NCBI GenBank assembly: GCA_024734495.1
Contig: JALMQS010000068.1
Coordinates: forward strand, 1,458,075-1,522,074
DNA: 64,000 nucleotides
From: Forficula auricularia
Lineage: Eukaryota > Arthropoda > Insecta > Dermaptera > Forficulidae
Reading direction: 5' to 3'
Position 1 is the stretch's first letter. The number at the start of each line of letters is the position of its first letter. Both the position numbers and the translations under genes were made by a program. Shown one piece after another: positions 19,191 through 29,646 of the stretch. The notes under the pieces are model-generated. The model saw only the letters and a program-made list of their open reading frames with translations, was not told the DNA's origin and made no database searches.

Positions 19191-20309
19191 TAAAATATTC
19201 AATTGATTAATAGCTACTTAATTGTTTGATAAAAGACACTAAAAACTATTAACAAATTTTTTTTATTCAAAAATCTAGTATAAGCAGAAGTTTCTGTCAC
19301 TTTGAGGGAAAACAATCTATAATTTCTTTTAGATCACCCTGATAGATTAAGCTGTCCCGAATCACTTTAAGCTAAATGAACGCACAATAAGACAGCGAAA
19401 AGAATGCTCTGACAATTATCGATGTTTGGATATTTAAAAACCAATAAAAAGGGAATAAATAGCTGGTGCGTGTCTCGATTCGCATCATCAGTCAAGGCCT
19501 TGTATATAGAGAAAGAGATATTTTCTAATGAGGGGTAAAATGAGGTTGGGGGGGGGGGTTCATAAAGTTTAATGCCAGTTGGAATCACTTGGATGAATAA
19601 GCCTCTTTTAGTTTATGGTAAATTCGATGTAAGTTAAAAAGGTATAATCAATTGACACTCGTTTAGAACACCTGCACAATCTCATGCAATAAACAATATT
19701 TATAATTGTCTCGTTTTTAGTAGACATTTGTTACGGTCCCGTATCAAATATGGTAAAACAAGAAGCACTTACCTATAAGGGAAATTTCGTTGTTTATTTT
19801 TTTTAATGAAATCGTTGCAACAAAGGAATTGCTATAATACCTATAGTAAAATAAAGAAGATCTAAAATCAACGTGTAGGTTTAGTTTTATTTACTTTTTC
19901 AACAATACAAATAAATAATCAATAAAAAATTGTAAACAAAACAATTAATTAATTAGATTTAATTATGCTTCAGGGCTCAATACCTATAGTTCAGACCCTT
20001 GAATAAAACATGTAAAAAACGCTTTTAGGAATTTCTAAATAAAATAAACTAGATTTCTCTTTTTGGTCAACCAGATGTAGAAATCTATCAATAATGTACA
20101 TTACATAAAAATCCAAACTTCTCGCCTGAGATAGTCAACCGAATATACACATCAGATTTAAACTTTGGTCATGTTGTTTGTCAAAAGAAAAGTTTAGTCG
20201 AAATCACCAGGATTACACATTTGTACCCATAAGAGTATGATATTTGCTTACTTTTTCAATCCCCGTTAATGTCTCAGGCTAGTAATTATTAATTCTATAT
20301 ATCTCAAAG
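19191..20309. other. repeat debris, no gene
   Basis: Near 19440-19500 the minus strand reads GACTGATGATGCGAATCGAG, a PLE-like terminus with a partial hammerhead motif. A family-W segment (inverted) lies at 19860-19985, also found at 41.3, 42.1 and 44.8 kb. The rest is AT-rich. Confidence 0.4.
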
Positions 20310-20732
20310 TGATTGTGGGCAAATTTTTTTTGTTTGCTTCGTTTTTTCGAAATATCTCAAAACCGGCTGAAACTATTTTGATTAAAAAAATTGGGCGAAA
20401 CCATGCCGTTTTGGTCTACAAAAAGTCCTAATAAGTAAACATCAAAAAAATTATATTTGTCGAGATATTTACTATTTTACCACAATCTCTGATAGTACTT
20501 ACGTTACCAAGTTTCTGTGGATACACTAGCGCAAAAACTAGTATGAATATCAAAACATAATTTCACATGAAGTTTTGGTGCATTCAGATTAAGAGCTTAT
20601 TAGATTTTGGTTGAAATCGAATCCAAAATTAAGGGGGGAGGGGGTTTAAGAATAAAAATTATAAGATTTTCAAACTAAAAAAAATGAATTATACCTACTA
20701 TGAAATGAACCTATAATAAAAAATAAGAGTTA

Positions 20733-21634
20733 CAAGGTGTACAACTTTGCTTCCGCCGTTTTTCCCCAAAATTTGAGGCTTTAATGAAAAAAATTGGTTA
20801 CACATGTATCATTCAAAGTATTTTCCATCGCTGGCCACTACTTTCTTCCATCTTTCTGGCAGCATACGGATACCGCTTCGGAAGAATGCTTCATCTTTTG
20901 AGGCTATCCACGAATCGACCCAATTTTTGGTATCTTCATATGATGTGAAGTGCTGCTCAGACAGGCCATGCGCCATCGATCGAAACAAGTGGACATCAGA
21001 AGGAGTAATGTCTGGTGAATATAGCGGGTGGGATAAAACTTCCCAATTGAGTGTTTCCAAAAAGGTTTTGACCGGTTTTGTGAAAAATCGGCATTCAACG
21101 TTTCTCGGCGTCAGTTCATATGGAACCCAATTTCCTTGTTTTAGAATCATTCCCAATGATTTCAACCAATGTGAAATTGCTTTTTGAGTCACTCCTAATG
21201 TATGTGCAAGTTCTTCTAGCGTTTGGCACGAATCTTAGTCTGATAATGCTTTCAATTCCGCGTCTTCGTACACTTTCGGCCTTCCGGGACGTTCTTTATC
21301 TTCGATGTGGAATTCACCCTTGTTAAACTTTTGAAACCACTCACGTCAACCCCTCTCACTTAAAAGCAGCCTCACCATATGCTTCTCCAAGCAATCGATG
21401 CGCCTCAGCTGCAGTTTTTTTTCAAATTTGAAGAAGTAAATCAAAAGCTCCTCAAATGACGCTTATTCGGCTCAAAACTCGACATTTTCACAGACAAAAA
21501 ATATAATATACTAATGAAAATTCACTAAGATTTCAAGGTTATTTTATTATTAAGTTTTAATTTTGACAATGTTAATCATAACTTACTGGTGGGACCAACT
21601 TTGTCAAACGGCGGAAACTTATTTGTACACCTTA
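20733..21634 (-). mobile_element. mauritiana-like mariner, internally deleted
   Basis: TIRs YAAGGTGTACAA followed by TTTCCGCCGTTT at both ends, with TA duplications at 20731-20732 and 21635-21636. 902 bp against about 1.3 kb for a complete mariner. The transposase relic is on the minus strand. Confidence 0.85.
20809..21486 (-). pseudogene. mariner transposase with central deletion
   Basis: Starts at 21486 (MSSFEPNKRHLRS, the typical mariner N-terminus), continues through a helix-turn-helix region with several stops and frameshifts, then an open frame of 127 codons from 21192: TQKAISHWLKSLG, NWVPYELTPRNVECRFF. There it jumps directly to TKPVKTFLETLNWEVLSHP, SPDITPSDVHLFRSM and the C-terminal SGIRMLPERWKKVVASDGKYFE. 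The jump removes the segment that holds the first two catalytic aspartates of the D,D34D triad (TGDEKW and HDNARPH blocks); only the third-Asp block remains. Together with the stops this makes the copy dead, though its TIRs could still be recognised in trans. Confidence 0.85.
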
Positions 21635-21913
21635 TATAATTTTCTTAGGGGGCCAAAAGTAGGGGGATTCAAAAAATAGAACTATCAATATAAGTTCTAG
21701 AGCCTTTAATTGATTTGTACCAAATTTGCATATTCATCCTATATAACTTTATAATAATGACACCAGTCTGGACCAAACTCAACCAAATTTTGCATAAATA
21801 ATATATGAGGCCCTCAGAAAAATAAAAATCCAAAAACTAACCCCCTAAAATAGGAGAAGGGTCAAAAAATGAAAATCTAGACCCGTGGACCAAAATCAAC
21901 CAAATATTGTATA

Positions 21914-22159
21914 GTTGAAAAGTTTTTGTTTTGCCGAGAGTAGCAGAGTTGTTGATTCACAAAGAGAAACAAAGAGGTTGTCCTCTGCTTGATGCAAATA
22001 AACATATACACATATATCTCAAGATGATATATCTGTATATATATTATTTATTTGTTTGACAAACAAATAAATAATATATATACAGATATATCATCTTGAG
22101 ATATATGTGTATATGTTTATTTGCATCAAGCAGAGGACAACCCCTTTTGTTTCTTTGTG
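21914..22159. mobile_element. palindromic PLE-like insertion with 12-bp TSD
   Basis: 246 bp flanked by exact AAATATTGTATA (21902-21913 and 22160-22171). About 103-bp arms (21956-22058, 22062-22163) form an almost spacer-free palindrome. The arm text (AGAGGTTGTCCTCTGCTTGA) is that of the PLE terminus at 8.3 kb, so this is the same family without coding sequence. Confidence 0.75.
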
Positions 22160-22187
22160 AAATATTGTATACATAATCTGTGAAGCT

Positions 22188-22590
22188 TTCATCATCATCG
22201 AGTATACAGTCCTAAGACTGGTTTGATGCAACAATCCGTCTCCACTCGACTCTGTCCCCCGCCAGCTGTTTGACCTCTCTAAATGTCTGGCATCCCATAT
22301 CCCCAATTATTTGGTTGAAATATTCTAATCTGGGTCTTCCCTTCCCCCTTTTCTTTCCCACCTCCCCTCCAAGATATCCCTAAGCAGTCCCCCATGTCTC
22401 AGTGTGTGCCCCATCATCTGACCTCTTCTCTTCTTCAGACTCTTCCACAAGGTTCTTTTTTCTCCGATTCTTCCAAGAACTTCTTCATTTGTAATTTTTA
22501 TCCATCCATTTGATATTCATCATTCTTCTGTAGCACCACATTTCGAAAGCCTCTAATCTCTTTCTCTCCGCTTTTCTAATTGTCCAGGTT
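22188..22590 (-). pseudogene. LINE 3' end (EMWCYRRM-type tail module), copy 1
   Basis: On the minus strand, starting near 22585: RKAERKRLEAFEMWCYRRM, then MNIKWMDK, a segment with frameshifts, and at the end GGDRVEW-like then SNQS-like residues before a tail of ATG/ATC triplets at 22190-22200. The block is the C-terminal module of a group of endonuclease-reverse transcriptases common in insects. Copies at 30986-31344 (plus strand) and 61190-61640 (minus) share it and the TATACAGTCCTAAGACTGG 3' UTR. Three 5'-truncated copies in 64 kb point to an active past. The clade is probably RTE-like, but no single fragment here joins this module to the RT domain. Confidence 0.7.
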
Positions 22591-23149
22591 TAATTAAATA
22601 ACTACTAGATATAAGAGAAGGTCACATACCATACCAGATGTATGGTAAAGTTATAAGGATAACCACATCAGTATTTTCATTCAAAAAGAGCTTTATTTCT
22701 TCTAATAAATTGTCCAACCGTTTAAGAATTTGACAGCAACTGATAGTCCGGGAGCTCGCGGCCTTTTTTGATAATCAAAATCGGAAAATAGCATGATGCT
22801 ATTTTTTTCATGTTGTAAAAATACACTTTGGGTGGTCTGGTTCCACGTCCCACCACTCAAACGGTCTGGGGTGAATATATTATGTTTATAATTGACTATA
22901 AATTATAATTTTTATAATTTCATTGTGGGTCAAAAATATTTTTTAACACATATGTATTTTTTACCGCACTCACACCATGCGCAGTACCTGGTCCACCTGC
23001 TTAGACCAGCCAGACTGGCCATTCCTTGTACAACTATCATGACGGTACTATTACGCATTATTTCTAGTTGGGTCAAATCCGTACTCAAAAATGTGTCACC
23101 AGCTCTTGGACTAGAAAATTTGTTTGAATTTGCTCAAACGACCTAGATT
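22591..23149. other. no gene recognised
   Basis: AT-rich with a short GC-richer patch at 22970-23060 (CACCATGCGCAGTACCTGG). ORF 22892-23146 shows no domain. Confidence 0.35.
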
Positions 23150-23530
23150 TTTCTATTTTTAACCCCCTCCACACCCCTTAATTTTGGGTCGATATGCACC
23201 AAAATTTAATCAGCTATTAATCTCAATGAAATTTGGTTTCGATATTCACACTAGTTTTTGAGCTACCTCGTCCACAAAAATTTGATAACGCACAGACTAA
23301 CGGACGGACGGACAGACTAACAGACATTTTGACAAAACAATTATTATCCTCGAAAAATATAATTTTTTCGATGTTCACTTATTAGAGCTTTTTTATAGAG
23401 CGAAATGCCATGGTTTCGCTCAATTTCTTTGATCGAAATAGTTTAAGCCGTTTTTGAGATATTTTGAAAAAAAGAAGGAAAAAACCCACATTTTTCATGC
23501 ACGAATACAATACTTGACCATACTCTGTAT
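23150..23530 (+). repeat. family-F dispersed repeat, 3' part
   Basis: Contains AACCCCCTCCACACCCC, ATTTAATCAGC, TTGATAACGCACAGACTAAC and GCCGTTTTTGAGATATTTTG in the same order as the copy at 11.4-12.0 kb. A GACG tandem (GGACGGACGGACAG) is inserted at about 23300. Confidence 0.6.
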
Positions 23531-23943
23531 AGTAAAGTAAAATGAGTAAATACTGATACTGTAAAAAGGAAATTTTCTAGAGTCATAGAACATTGTTGGA
23601 TGCCATAAGTTTATAAAAATCAAGACGCATGGTTCATTTAAAAAACCTTCGTGACCCACGGGTCATAGGTTCGCCACCAGTGGGATAGATATAGCTTTAA
23701 TTCTATTAAAAATATTTTCTTGTTATTTTTATTTTTGAAGCCGCCCCAGCAGTTGCGTGTTATATGAGCCTAAAAACAGTATCGCAAAATGTGTCTCTTC
23801 TCTATACACGGAATCCTAAGCGTGCGAGCCAGGCTGGCACTTGTCCGTTTCTTTAATTTATAATAATCTTAAAAGAAAGTGGCTGATCAATAACAAAAAA
23901 AAAAAAAAAAAATCAAAGTTTCACTCGAAAAGAAAAAATATAT
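23531..23943. other. no gene recognised; poly-A run
   Basis: Contains an A run at about 23895-23911 and AT-rich sequence; its last 13 bases are the TSD of the next element. Confidence 0.35.
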
Positions 23944-24065
23944 AAAGATAAGAGTAAATAGATATTTTATTTAATATGGATTTACTATGAGTTAAGGATA
24001 CTGGGTCACTTATTTCACATTAAAATTAAAAAATTAAAAGATATAAAATTTTTTTTTCTTTTTCA

Positions 24066-24099
24066 ATATATATATTTCGGGCTATCAACCCATCTTCAG
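24066..24099 (-). ncRNA. hammerhead-like core, left arm of the 24-kb palindrome
   Basis: Minus-strand CTGAAGA (24099-24093), stem II GGGU/GCCC, then GAAATATAT. Mirror copy of the motif at 24704-24738. Confidence 0.45.
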
Positions 24100-24703
24100 G
24101 AAATACAGAAGGTAACTAAATAAACTTATTGAATGACAGGCTATATATCTGTTTATTGAACAGAGAGAACAGAATTTATCAAATTATTTTAAAAGGACAC
24201 TTTCTTCTTAAGCTGTTGTTCAGAAAAGAAAAATCGGGTTGACATTTGTTTACATAGGATTGTTTGTAAAAGGCAAGTTTGTGATGTCATTGACTTATGC
24301 TCTGCTGGAATGATTTTTACATTTGATATTAAAAAATCAATTATTATATTTGATTTTACATCTAGTTGATTGTTGATAACATTTTCATCATCTTGACAAG
24401 GCATATTTTATTTGGTGAAAAATATGCTCTATGTCAATGACGAAAATGTTATCACAATCAACTAGATGTAAAATCAAATATAATAATTGATTTTTTAATA
24501 TCCAAATGTAAAAATCATTTCCAACCCAGAGACATAAGTCAATGACCTCACAAACCTGCCTTTTACCCAAACAATCCTATGTAAACAAAGGTCAACCCGA
24601 ATTTCCTTCTGAATAACAGCCTAAGAGAAAGTGTCCTTTAAAAATAATTTGATAAATTCTGTCTCTCTGTTCAATAAGTTTATTTAGTTACCTTCTGTAT
24701 TTC

Positions 24704-24738
24704 CTGAAGATGGGTTCATAGCCCGAAATATATATATT
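24704..24738 (+). ncRNA. hammerhead-like core, right arm of the 24-kb palindrome
   Basis: CTGAAGA (24704-24710), a stem GGGU...GCCC closed by a short loop, GAAA (24725-24728), then alternating UA that could form a self-complementary stem III before UU. Fits CUGANGA-stem II-GAAA-stem III-UH. Confidence 0.5.
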
Positions 24739-24916
24739 GAAAAAGAAAAAAATTTTATATCTTTTAATTTTTTAATTTTAATGTGAAATAAGTGACCCAG
24801 TATCCTTAACTCATAGTAAATCCATATTAAATAAAATATCTATTTACACTTATCTTTATTAAAGATGTTTCACCTTGCACCAACACCACAATCTCTACCG
24901 ATTAGAAAAAATATAT

Positions 24917-25249
24917 TCTAGTAAATTGAAATCGTCCATTTGTTGTTGAATTTTGTCTTAATCGAAATCGTGCTATCAAATATCGAGTTGTTTCCTCCAT
25001 CAGAAATAATTCCCGTTTCATGGAAAGACATCTGAGCTTGATGGCGTGTCTAAAAGCAGCCAATCCCAAAAAACAGCTGAGTTGACTCAACAACTTTCCA
25101 ATATAATACCCGAAGATGTCTCGGAGGCCATTCATCTTTACCTATAATTAAATTGATGTTTGCCATTTAAAAGGTTAATAAAATAAATGAACAAGACTGC
25201 GTAAATTATTTCATTATCAAAAGTTATTGGCAACATTCAAACGGAGTAA
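24917..25249. other. no gene recognised
   Basis: An ORF at 24902-25135 (minus) has no recognisable domain; otherwise AT-rich. Confidence 0.3.
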
Positions 25250-26202
25250 AATCTTTAACTCGGTCATCATTTACGTTTACAATCATTAAAATGATTATTA
25301 CTAGTATTAAATAAAAGTTGTACGATTATAGTCAAACATTTTATGACAACATTAAAGTCAAATTATTTTGTTTCCATTTGATTTCTTGCAATAACAATTT
25401 TCTAATTAATTGGTTTAACCTTTTATATTATCCCACACAAAACACCCAATTTGGTTGAATTTGCTCCAAAGGGCTAGAATTTTTATTTTTGACCCCCCCC
25501 CCCCATTTTGGGTGGTTAGTTTTTTCATTTATAGCCTTCTGGAGGTATACCTACATATTCTGTGGACCTGGAAAACAGTGTCTAACTATTCGATAACCGA
25601 TTATTGTCTCCAATCGAACAAGAATCCGATGTCGGCATGATCTTGATCATTTTGACACCAGACAGATACTGCTTTTCGGATATCAAACTGGTATTGGATG
25701 ATGGCCGGAATGATCTACGACCGTTCCAAAAATTTCCACATGGGTAACTCGGTCATCATTTACGTTTACAATCATTAAAATGATTATTGGATAAAAATAC
25801 TTGGTAGGTTTCCACATTAAGATATAAAAAAATAAAACGAATTTATATCTTAATGTGAAACCTCACCAAGTTATTTTTATCAAATAATTTTAAAAAATGT
25901 TTCACCAAGTACCAACACCAAATTCCTTAAAAACCATTAAAATGATTATTACTAGTATTAAATAAAAGTTGCATGATTATAGTCAAACATTTTATGACAA
26001 CATGAAAGTCAAATTATTTTGTTTCCATTTGATTTCTTGCAACAACAATTTTCTAATTAATTAGTTTAACCTTTTATGTAGATATTATCCCACCCAAAAC
26101 ACCCAATTTGGTTGAATTTGGTCCAAAGGGCTAGAATTTTCATTTTTGACCCCCTCCCCCCATTTTGGGTGATTAATTTTTTCATTTATAGCCTTCTGGA
26201 GG
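25250..26202. repeat. local tandem duplication, two copies about 0.5 kb apart
   Basis: 25250-25556 and 25750-26202 run parallel: GGTCATCATTTACGTTTACA, ACTAGTATTAAATAAAAGTTG, CCATTTGATTTCTTGCAA, then the family-K motif TAGAATTTTTATTTTTGACC and GCCTTCTGGAGG. The second copy is longer only because of the 146-bp insertion at 25789-25934; copy 1 shows the uninterrupted target. Confidence 0.7.
25789..25934. mobile_element. 146-bp palindromic PLE-like insertion with 16-bp TSD
   Basis: Flanked by exact CATTAAAATGATTATT (25773-25788 and 25935-25950). Arms of about 42 bp (GGATAAAAATACTTGGTAGG and its inverse) match the edges of the element at 60.1-60.4 kb. The empty site is preserved at about 25270-25290. 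Confidence 0.7.
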
Positions 26203-26648
26203 CAGTGGCAGATCAAGCATTTTGAAAGCCCCAAGTGCAATCACATTTTGAGACACCTCTACATTACTGTGTTGTAAAATAGTGACGTTTTAATGAAAGT
26301 ACATATATTCAAAAAAGAGCATTTTTTTATTACAATAATAAATAAAAACGAATTCAATAACCATGGAAAAAATAGTTTGAATATCGCACAATAAAATTGA
26401 AGAGACTGTTAAGCCGGTTGCACACAGTTCGACTCCATAACTGAGACTGTGAAGGTAGTATTGTGTAAAACTGACTCGCGCAAATTTTACTGACCAGTGT
26501 GCAATCAAATTTAAATTATGCGGTAGATCTTACAACTACACATGTATTGAGAAAACAGAATTACAGAACGCGAAAAAAATTAAAAGTATGCTTTATTTTT
26601 GAGGCCCCAAGCGCGCGCTTCTTGCGCCTGTGCGGTGATCCGCCACTG
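26203..26648. mobile_element. hAT-like non-autonomous element
   Basis: 446 bp, TIRs CAGTGGCAGATCAAGC / CAGTGGCGGATCACCGC, exact 8-bp TSD TCTGGAGG (26195-26202 and 26649-26656). No transposase ORF; the interior has CCCCAAGTGC / GCGCTTGGGG near the ends. Confidence 0.85.
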
Positions 26649-26656
26649 TCTGGAGG

Positions 26657-27325
26657 TCCACAGAATATGTAGGTATAGAAAATTTGATTGAGTTTGGTCG
26701 TAAGGTCTAGAATTTTCATTTTTGCCCCCCCCTCTATTTTGGTGGTTATTTTCTTAATATTTTTCAACAAAAATGTCAAACATAACATTCTCTAAGCAGC
26801 TTTGCTTTATAATCAAATAATTACTAAGAGGATGGACATACACGCACTCGGGGGGGGGGGGGGGCGGCATATTAAATAAACAGACACAGTCACAAATGCC
26901 CCTTTAGTAGAGTGTGATAAGTCAAAAATAGAATATCTTATCGTCCCTTAAGAGATTTTTAATAAATAATAAGTGAAAACATCCTTTGGCACTTTGACCC
27001 CCTTAGTATTCGAATTTCCAAAAATCCTTTATTAGTGAGCCCCTGCAGAAATGATACCCTCGCCAAATTTCATGTTTCTATGTCGAGTAGTTCTGACTGC
27101 TGTTTTCAGTGAGTCATTGAGTGAGTGATCGGGCAAAGAATAAAACAGGCCAATTTCGAAAAATTAGTGAAATTTTGGGGACAGCCAAGTTAAATTGACC
27201 AAGAATAATTAATTCGTGTCAATAGTACTTTCAATGTGCTTTTTTCCTGAGAGCAGTGGTTCCAAATAGCCACGAGAGGCAGCACTTCTGGTAGGGACAA
27301 ACATTATTTATTCCCCATTTAGTGC
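26657..27325. other. family-K debris, G run, no gene
   Basis: 26700-26780 carries the family-K motif. A run of about 17 G lies at 26851. Near 27255 CAGTGGTTCCAAATAGCC could be the lone end of another hAT element, without a visible partner. Confidence 0.35.
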
Positions 27326-27333
27326 CGTGTTAT

Positions 27334-27685
27334 CAGGCGCGGATTCAGACCTCTGATTTGGGGGGATGTCGGCAGCCACTGGGTTTTACCCCCCCCTTAA
27401 TGAAAAATGGATCCTATCTCAAACTAAATAAAGAGCATTATATTTTTAAATTCATTTTTCAACATTTTTAATAGAGATGGGAAAAATCGTTTCTTTTTAG
27501 AGAATAGTTCTTTTGACGCCGCCGCCCCCCCCCCCCCTCCACATAGAACTTTTTTCAATTTTAAAATTTAATGTTATAAAAAAAAAAAAAAATTTAAATA
27601 AACATATAAAAAATGTTGATCTCCAATGCTTTGGGGGGGGGGGGTCGCCCCACGGATAGGGGTTGCCCCCATGGATCCGCTCATG
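27334..27685. mobile_element. hAT-like non-autonomous element
   Basis: 352 bp, ends CAGGCGCGGATTCAGAC / CATGAGCGGATCCATGG, exact 8-bp TSD CGTGTTAT (27326-27333 and 27686-27693). The text CGGCAGCCACTG...AATGAAAAATGGATCC recurs at 29.2 kb. Contains C and G runs of 10-14. Confidence 0.85.
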
Positions 27686-27693
27686 CGTGTTAT

Positions 27694-27780
27694 AATTAAG
27701 TAAATTTGCCTCTTTGGTTTAGGGACTTTTATTTTTATGTTATTGTTTATTCACTTTTCATTGTTGTTTATTTATTTGTT
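27694..27780. other. short AT-rich spacer
   Basis: Nothing recognised. Confidence 0.3.
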
Positions 27781-28450
27781 TACGAGCTTTCTTTTCGTGC
27801 GTGTCTCCGGCGCACGCCCTCGAAGCTCGGCCCTCCGGCTCGGTGCCCTGGCGGGCAGCGTCTCGGTCCAAAAATCTTATTCCTCTTAAAAACCACACTC
27901 CAAATGTATACCCGTAAACTACCGAAAATACATCGTCTCTTAAAAGTTTCGCCTCTTTAATTTTTGAGTGGCCTGGGGGGGGGGGGAGGAACAATTATCA
28001 ATATATTTAATGTTTCTTAATTTAAAATGAATTGGAGTCTTTCATTTCAAAATTCGAGTCCAAATTAGAATTATATTTCAAATTTGCCTGGTTAATGAAA
28101 ATCGATTGGAGCCATCAGTTTAAAATCCGAGCTGACAATTATATTTCAAATTTGCCTCGTTAATTAATATATATTTAATGTTTCTTAATTTAAAATCTAT
28201 TGGTGATTTTTCATTTTCATTCGAGTTCAAATGAATACAATATTATCTCGACACAAAGACTAAATCAAAAATATATAGTTTTAGTAACAGAAATCAAGCT
28301 ATAAATATTAATGTTACATTGGTCTAATGGCTAGAGCTCATGCCCTTAGTTCAAGAGTTCGTCGGTTCGATTCTAGGCAAGAGGGTAATTTTTTTAGAGA
28401 AATTTCTCTAAATGTTGTTACAAATTAATCTAGACAAATATATATAGTAT
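27781..28450 (+). repeat. family-T composite repeat with tRNA-like segment, copy 3
   Basis: Most compact copy. 5' end TACGAGCTTTCTTTTCGTGC, a GC-rich 90-bp block (CGAAGCTCGGCCCTCC, GGGCAGCGTCTCGG), AT-rich body, then a tRNA-like segment with A-box TGGTCTAATGGCTAGAGC (28319-28336) and B-box GGTTCGATTCTAGG (28363-28376), then AGAGAAATTTCTCT and the common 3' end. It has the boxes and spacing of a tRNA-derived SINE, but the shared unit extends more than 500 bp upstream of the tRNA-like part. Confidence 0.65.
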
Positions 28451-28654
28451 AAGACGTATGTTTCGTCATTTTATTTTTGACTTTCTCAGCGACTTATTTC
28501 TCAACTCAATTGTCCAATATCATTATGAGAAACATTCTTTTTTCTTCTTTTCCAATTTTTTTAGATAGAATATTTCACATAATTATCGGAAATTGATTTG
28601 AGAATTAAGTTGCTGAGAAAGTCACAAATAAAATGACGAAACGTGTACGTCTTA
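28451..28654. mobile_element. inverted-repeat insertion, PLE-like edges
   Basis: Arms of about 62 bp (AAGACGTATGTTTCGTCATT and its inverse) flank 80 bp. Right arm reads GACGAAACGTGTACGTC, resembling a PLE terminus with a well-formed stem III (ACGU-GU-ACGU), but the upstream core is CTGAGAA rather than CTGANGA. It sits directly at the end of a T copy. Confidence 0.5.
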
Positions 28655-29128
28655 TTTAATATAAAACTAATTAAATTATGGATATGATTAACCAAACGAT
28701 TAATCAGAAAAATTTACTCTCTTTTGATTAGAGTATATTTCATGTATCTGTGATTTCAATTTCGATATAAAGTTTTTAATTTGACCGGGCCATATTCGAT
28801 CTTGTTTGAAATTGATCGCCGGGACATCTAGTGGCGGAAAAAGGAAGCTAAGCGTTGTAACAAATTAATCTAGACAAACATATATAGTATAATAATTGCT
28901 TGATACATCTCATTACTATTTTAATAGAATATCCTATTTTGTTAATTGTATCTATGTTACTATAAAATCATTATAATAAGGACTTAGAAATTCTAATCTA
29001 TATTTTTTATAGATAAAGTATTTAATTGATAAACTTCCTATATTGTAAATATTTTATTTTAATAAAATCTATATTTTTATAAATCGCTTATAACCCTTAA
29101 AGAAGCCAGTTTTACAATTATAGTGGTA
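28655..29128. other. AT-rich, includes an isolated family-T 3' end
   Basis: 28850-28892 repeats the T terminus (AACAAATTAATCTAGAC...ATATATAGTAT) preceded by CATCTAGTGGCGG. No gene. Confidence 0.4.
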
Positions 29129-29136
29129 GGTATAAC

Positions 29137-29638
29137 CAGTGGCGTAGCGTGGGGTTCTTGCCGACCAGGCGCGGATCCAGACCTCTGATTGGGGGGGGGT
29201 CGGCAGCCACTGAGTTTTACCCCCCCCCTTAATGAAAAATGGATCCTATCTCAAACTAAATAAAAAGAGCATTATATTTTTAAATTCATTTCCTTTTTCA
29301 ACATTTTTAATAGAGATGGGAAAAATCGTTCTTTTTAGGGAATAGTTCTTTTATAGTTCGTTCATTATATGGAACTAGTTCAATTGAACTATATAGTTCA
29401 GGGGTGGCCGATGTATATAAGATCTACTTTTTATCTCGAAAGTGTGTCGCGATCGAATTGTCCAAGCGGGGGGGGGGGGGGCAGAGGCGCTTCCCCCCCA
29501 TATAACTTTATTTTCGATTTTAAAATTTAATGTTATAAAAAAAAAATTATTTCCAATTTTAAAAATCGTGGCGCTTGCCGCCGCCCCCTTATGCACGCCC
29601 GGGGCCATGCCCCCCCCCCCCCTCAAGCTACGCCACTG
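29137..29638. mobile_element. hAT-like non-autonomous element, chimeric interior
   Basis: 502 bp, TIRs CAGTGGCGTAGCG / CAGTGGCGTAGCTTG, TSD GGTATAAC / AGTATAAC (29129-29136, 29639-29646; 7 of 8). Inside are a truncated copy of the 27.3-kb element (from 29165) and text of family B (GTGTCGCGATCGAATTGTCC at 29440), suggesting recombination among related elements. Confidence 0.8.
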
Positions 29639-29646
29639 AGTATAAC

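Larger units (their letters stand above)
20310..21780 (-). repeat. family-F dispersed repeat, inverted copy split by mariner
   Basis: The inverted reading starts with CGAAATATCTCAAAAACGGC at the left end and continues to 20730. Beyond the mariner it resumes at 21637 with CCCCCTA/GGGGG blocks and AATAGAACTATCAATATAAG. The break lies at the TA target of the mariner. Confidence 0.6.
23944..24903. mobile_element. 960-bp palindromic PLE-like insertion with 13-bp TSD
   Basis: Flanked by exact AGAAAAAATATAT (23931-23943 and 24904-24916). Arms of about 455 bp (23946-24405, 24415-24857) diverge by roughly 5-10 percent by eye, with a tip near 24410. Each arm carries CTGAAGATGGG...GCCCGAAATATATAT, a hammerhead-like core. 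The right end continues past the palindrome with TGTTTCACCTTGCACCAACACC, shared with 36.4 and, in variant form, 25.9 and 60.1 kb. Opposed ORFs in the arms (24189-24404, 24388-24570) match nothing I know. Confidence 0.75.

Noticed and set aside
20804..21187. Plus-strand ORF of 127 codons
   Set aside because: Opposite strand of the mariner transposase relic, which has clear family motifs on the minus strand.
27781..27870. Bacterial contamination or rRNA because of the GC-rich hairpin block
   Set aside because: The block is repeated at 16.4 and 51.4-52.2 kb within the same AT-rich repeat, so it belongs to family T.
28318..28390. Functional tRNA gene
   Set aside because: A- and B-boxes are present, but the acceptor and anticodon stems do not pair and the segment occurs in several copies of a longer repeat.
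28600..28650. Complete hammerhead ribozyme with good stem III
   Set aside because: Stem III and GAAA are fine, but the upstream core is CTGAGAA in both arms instead of CTGANGA, losing the conserved G8.
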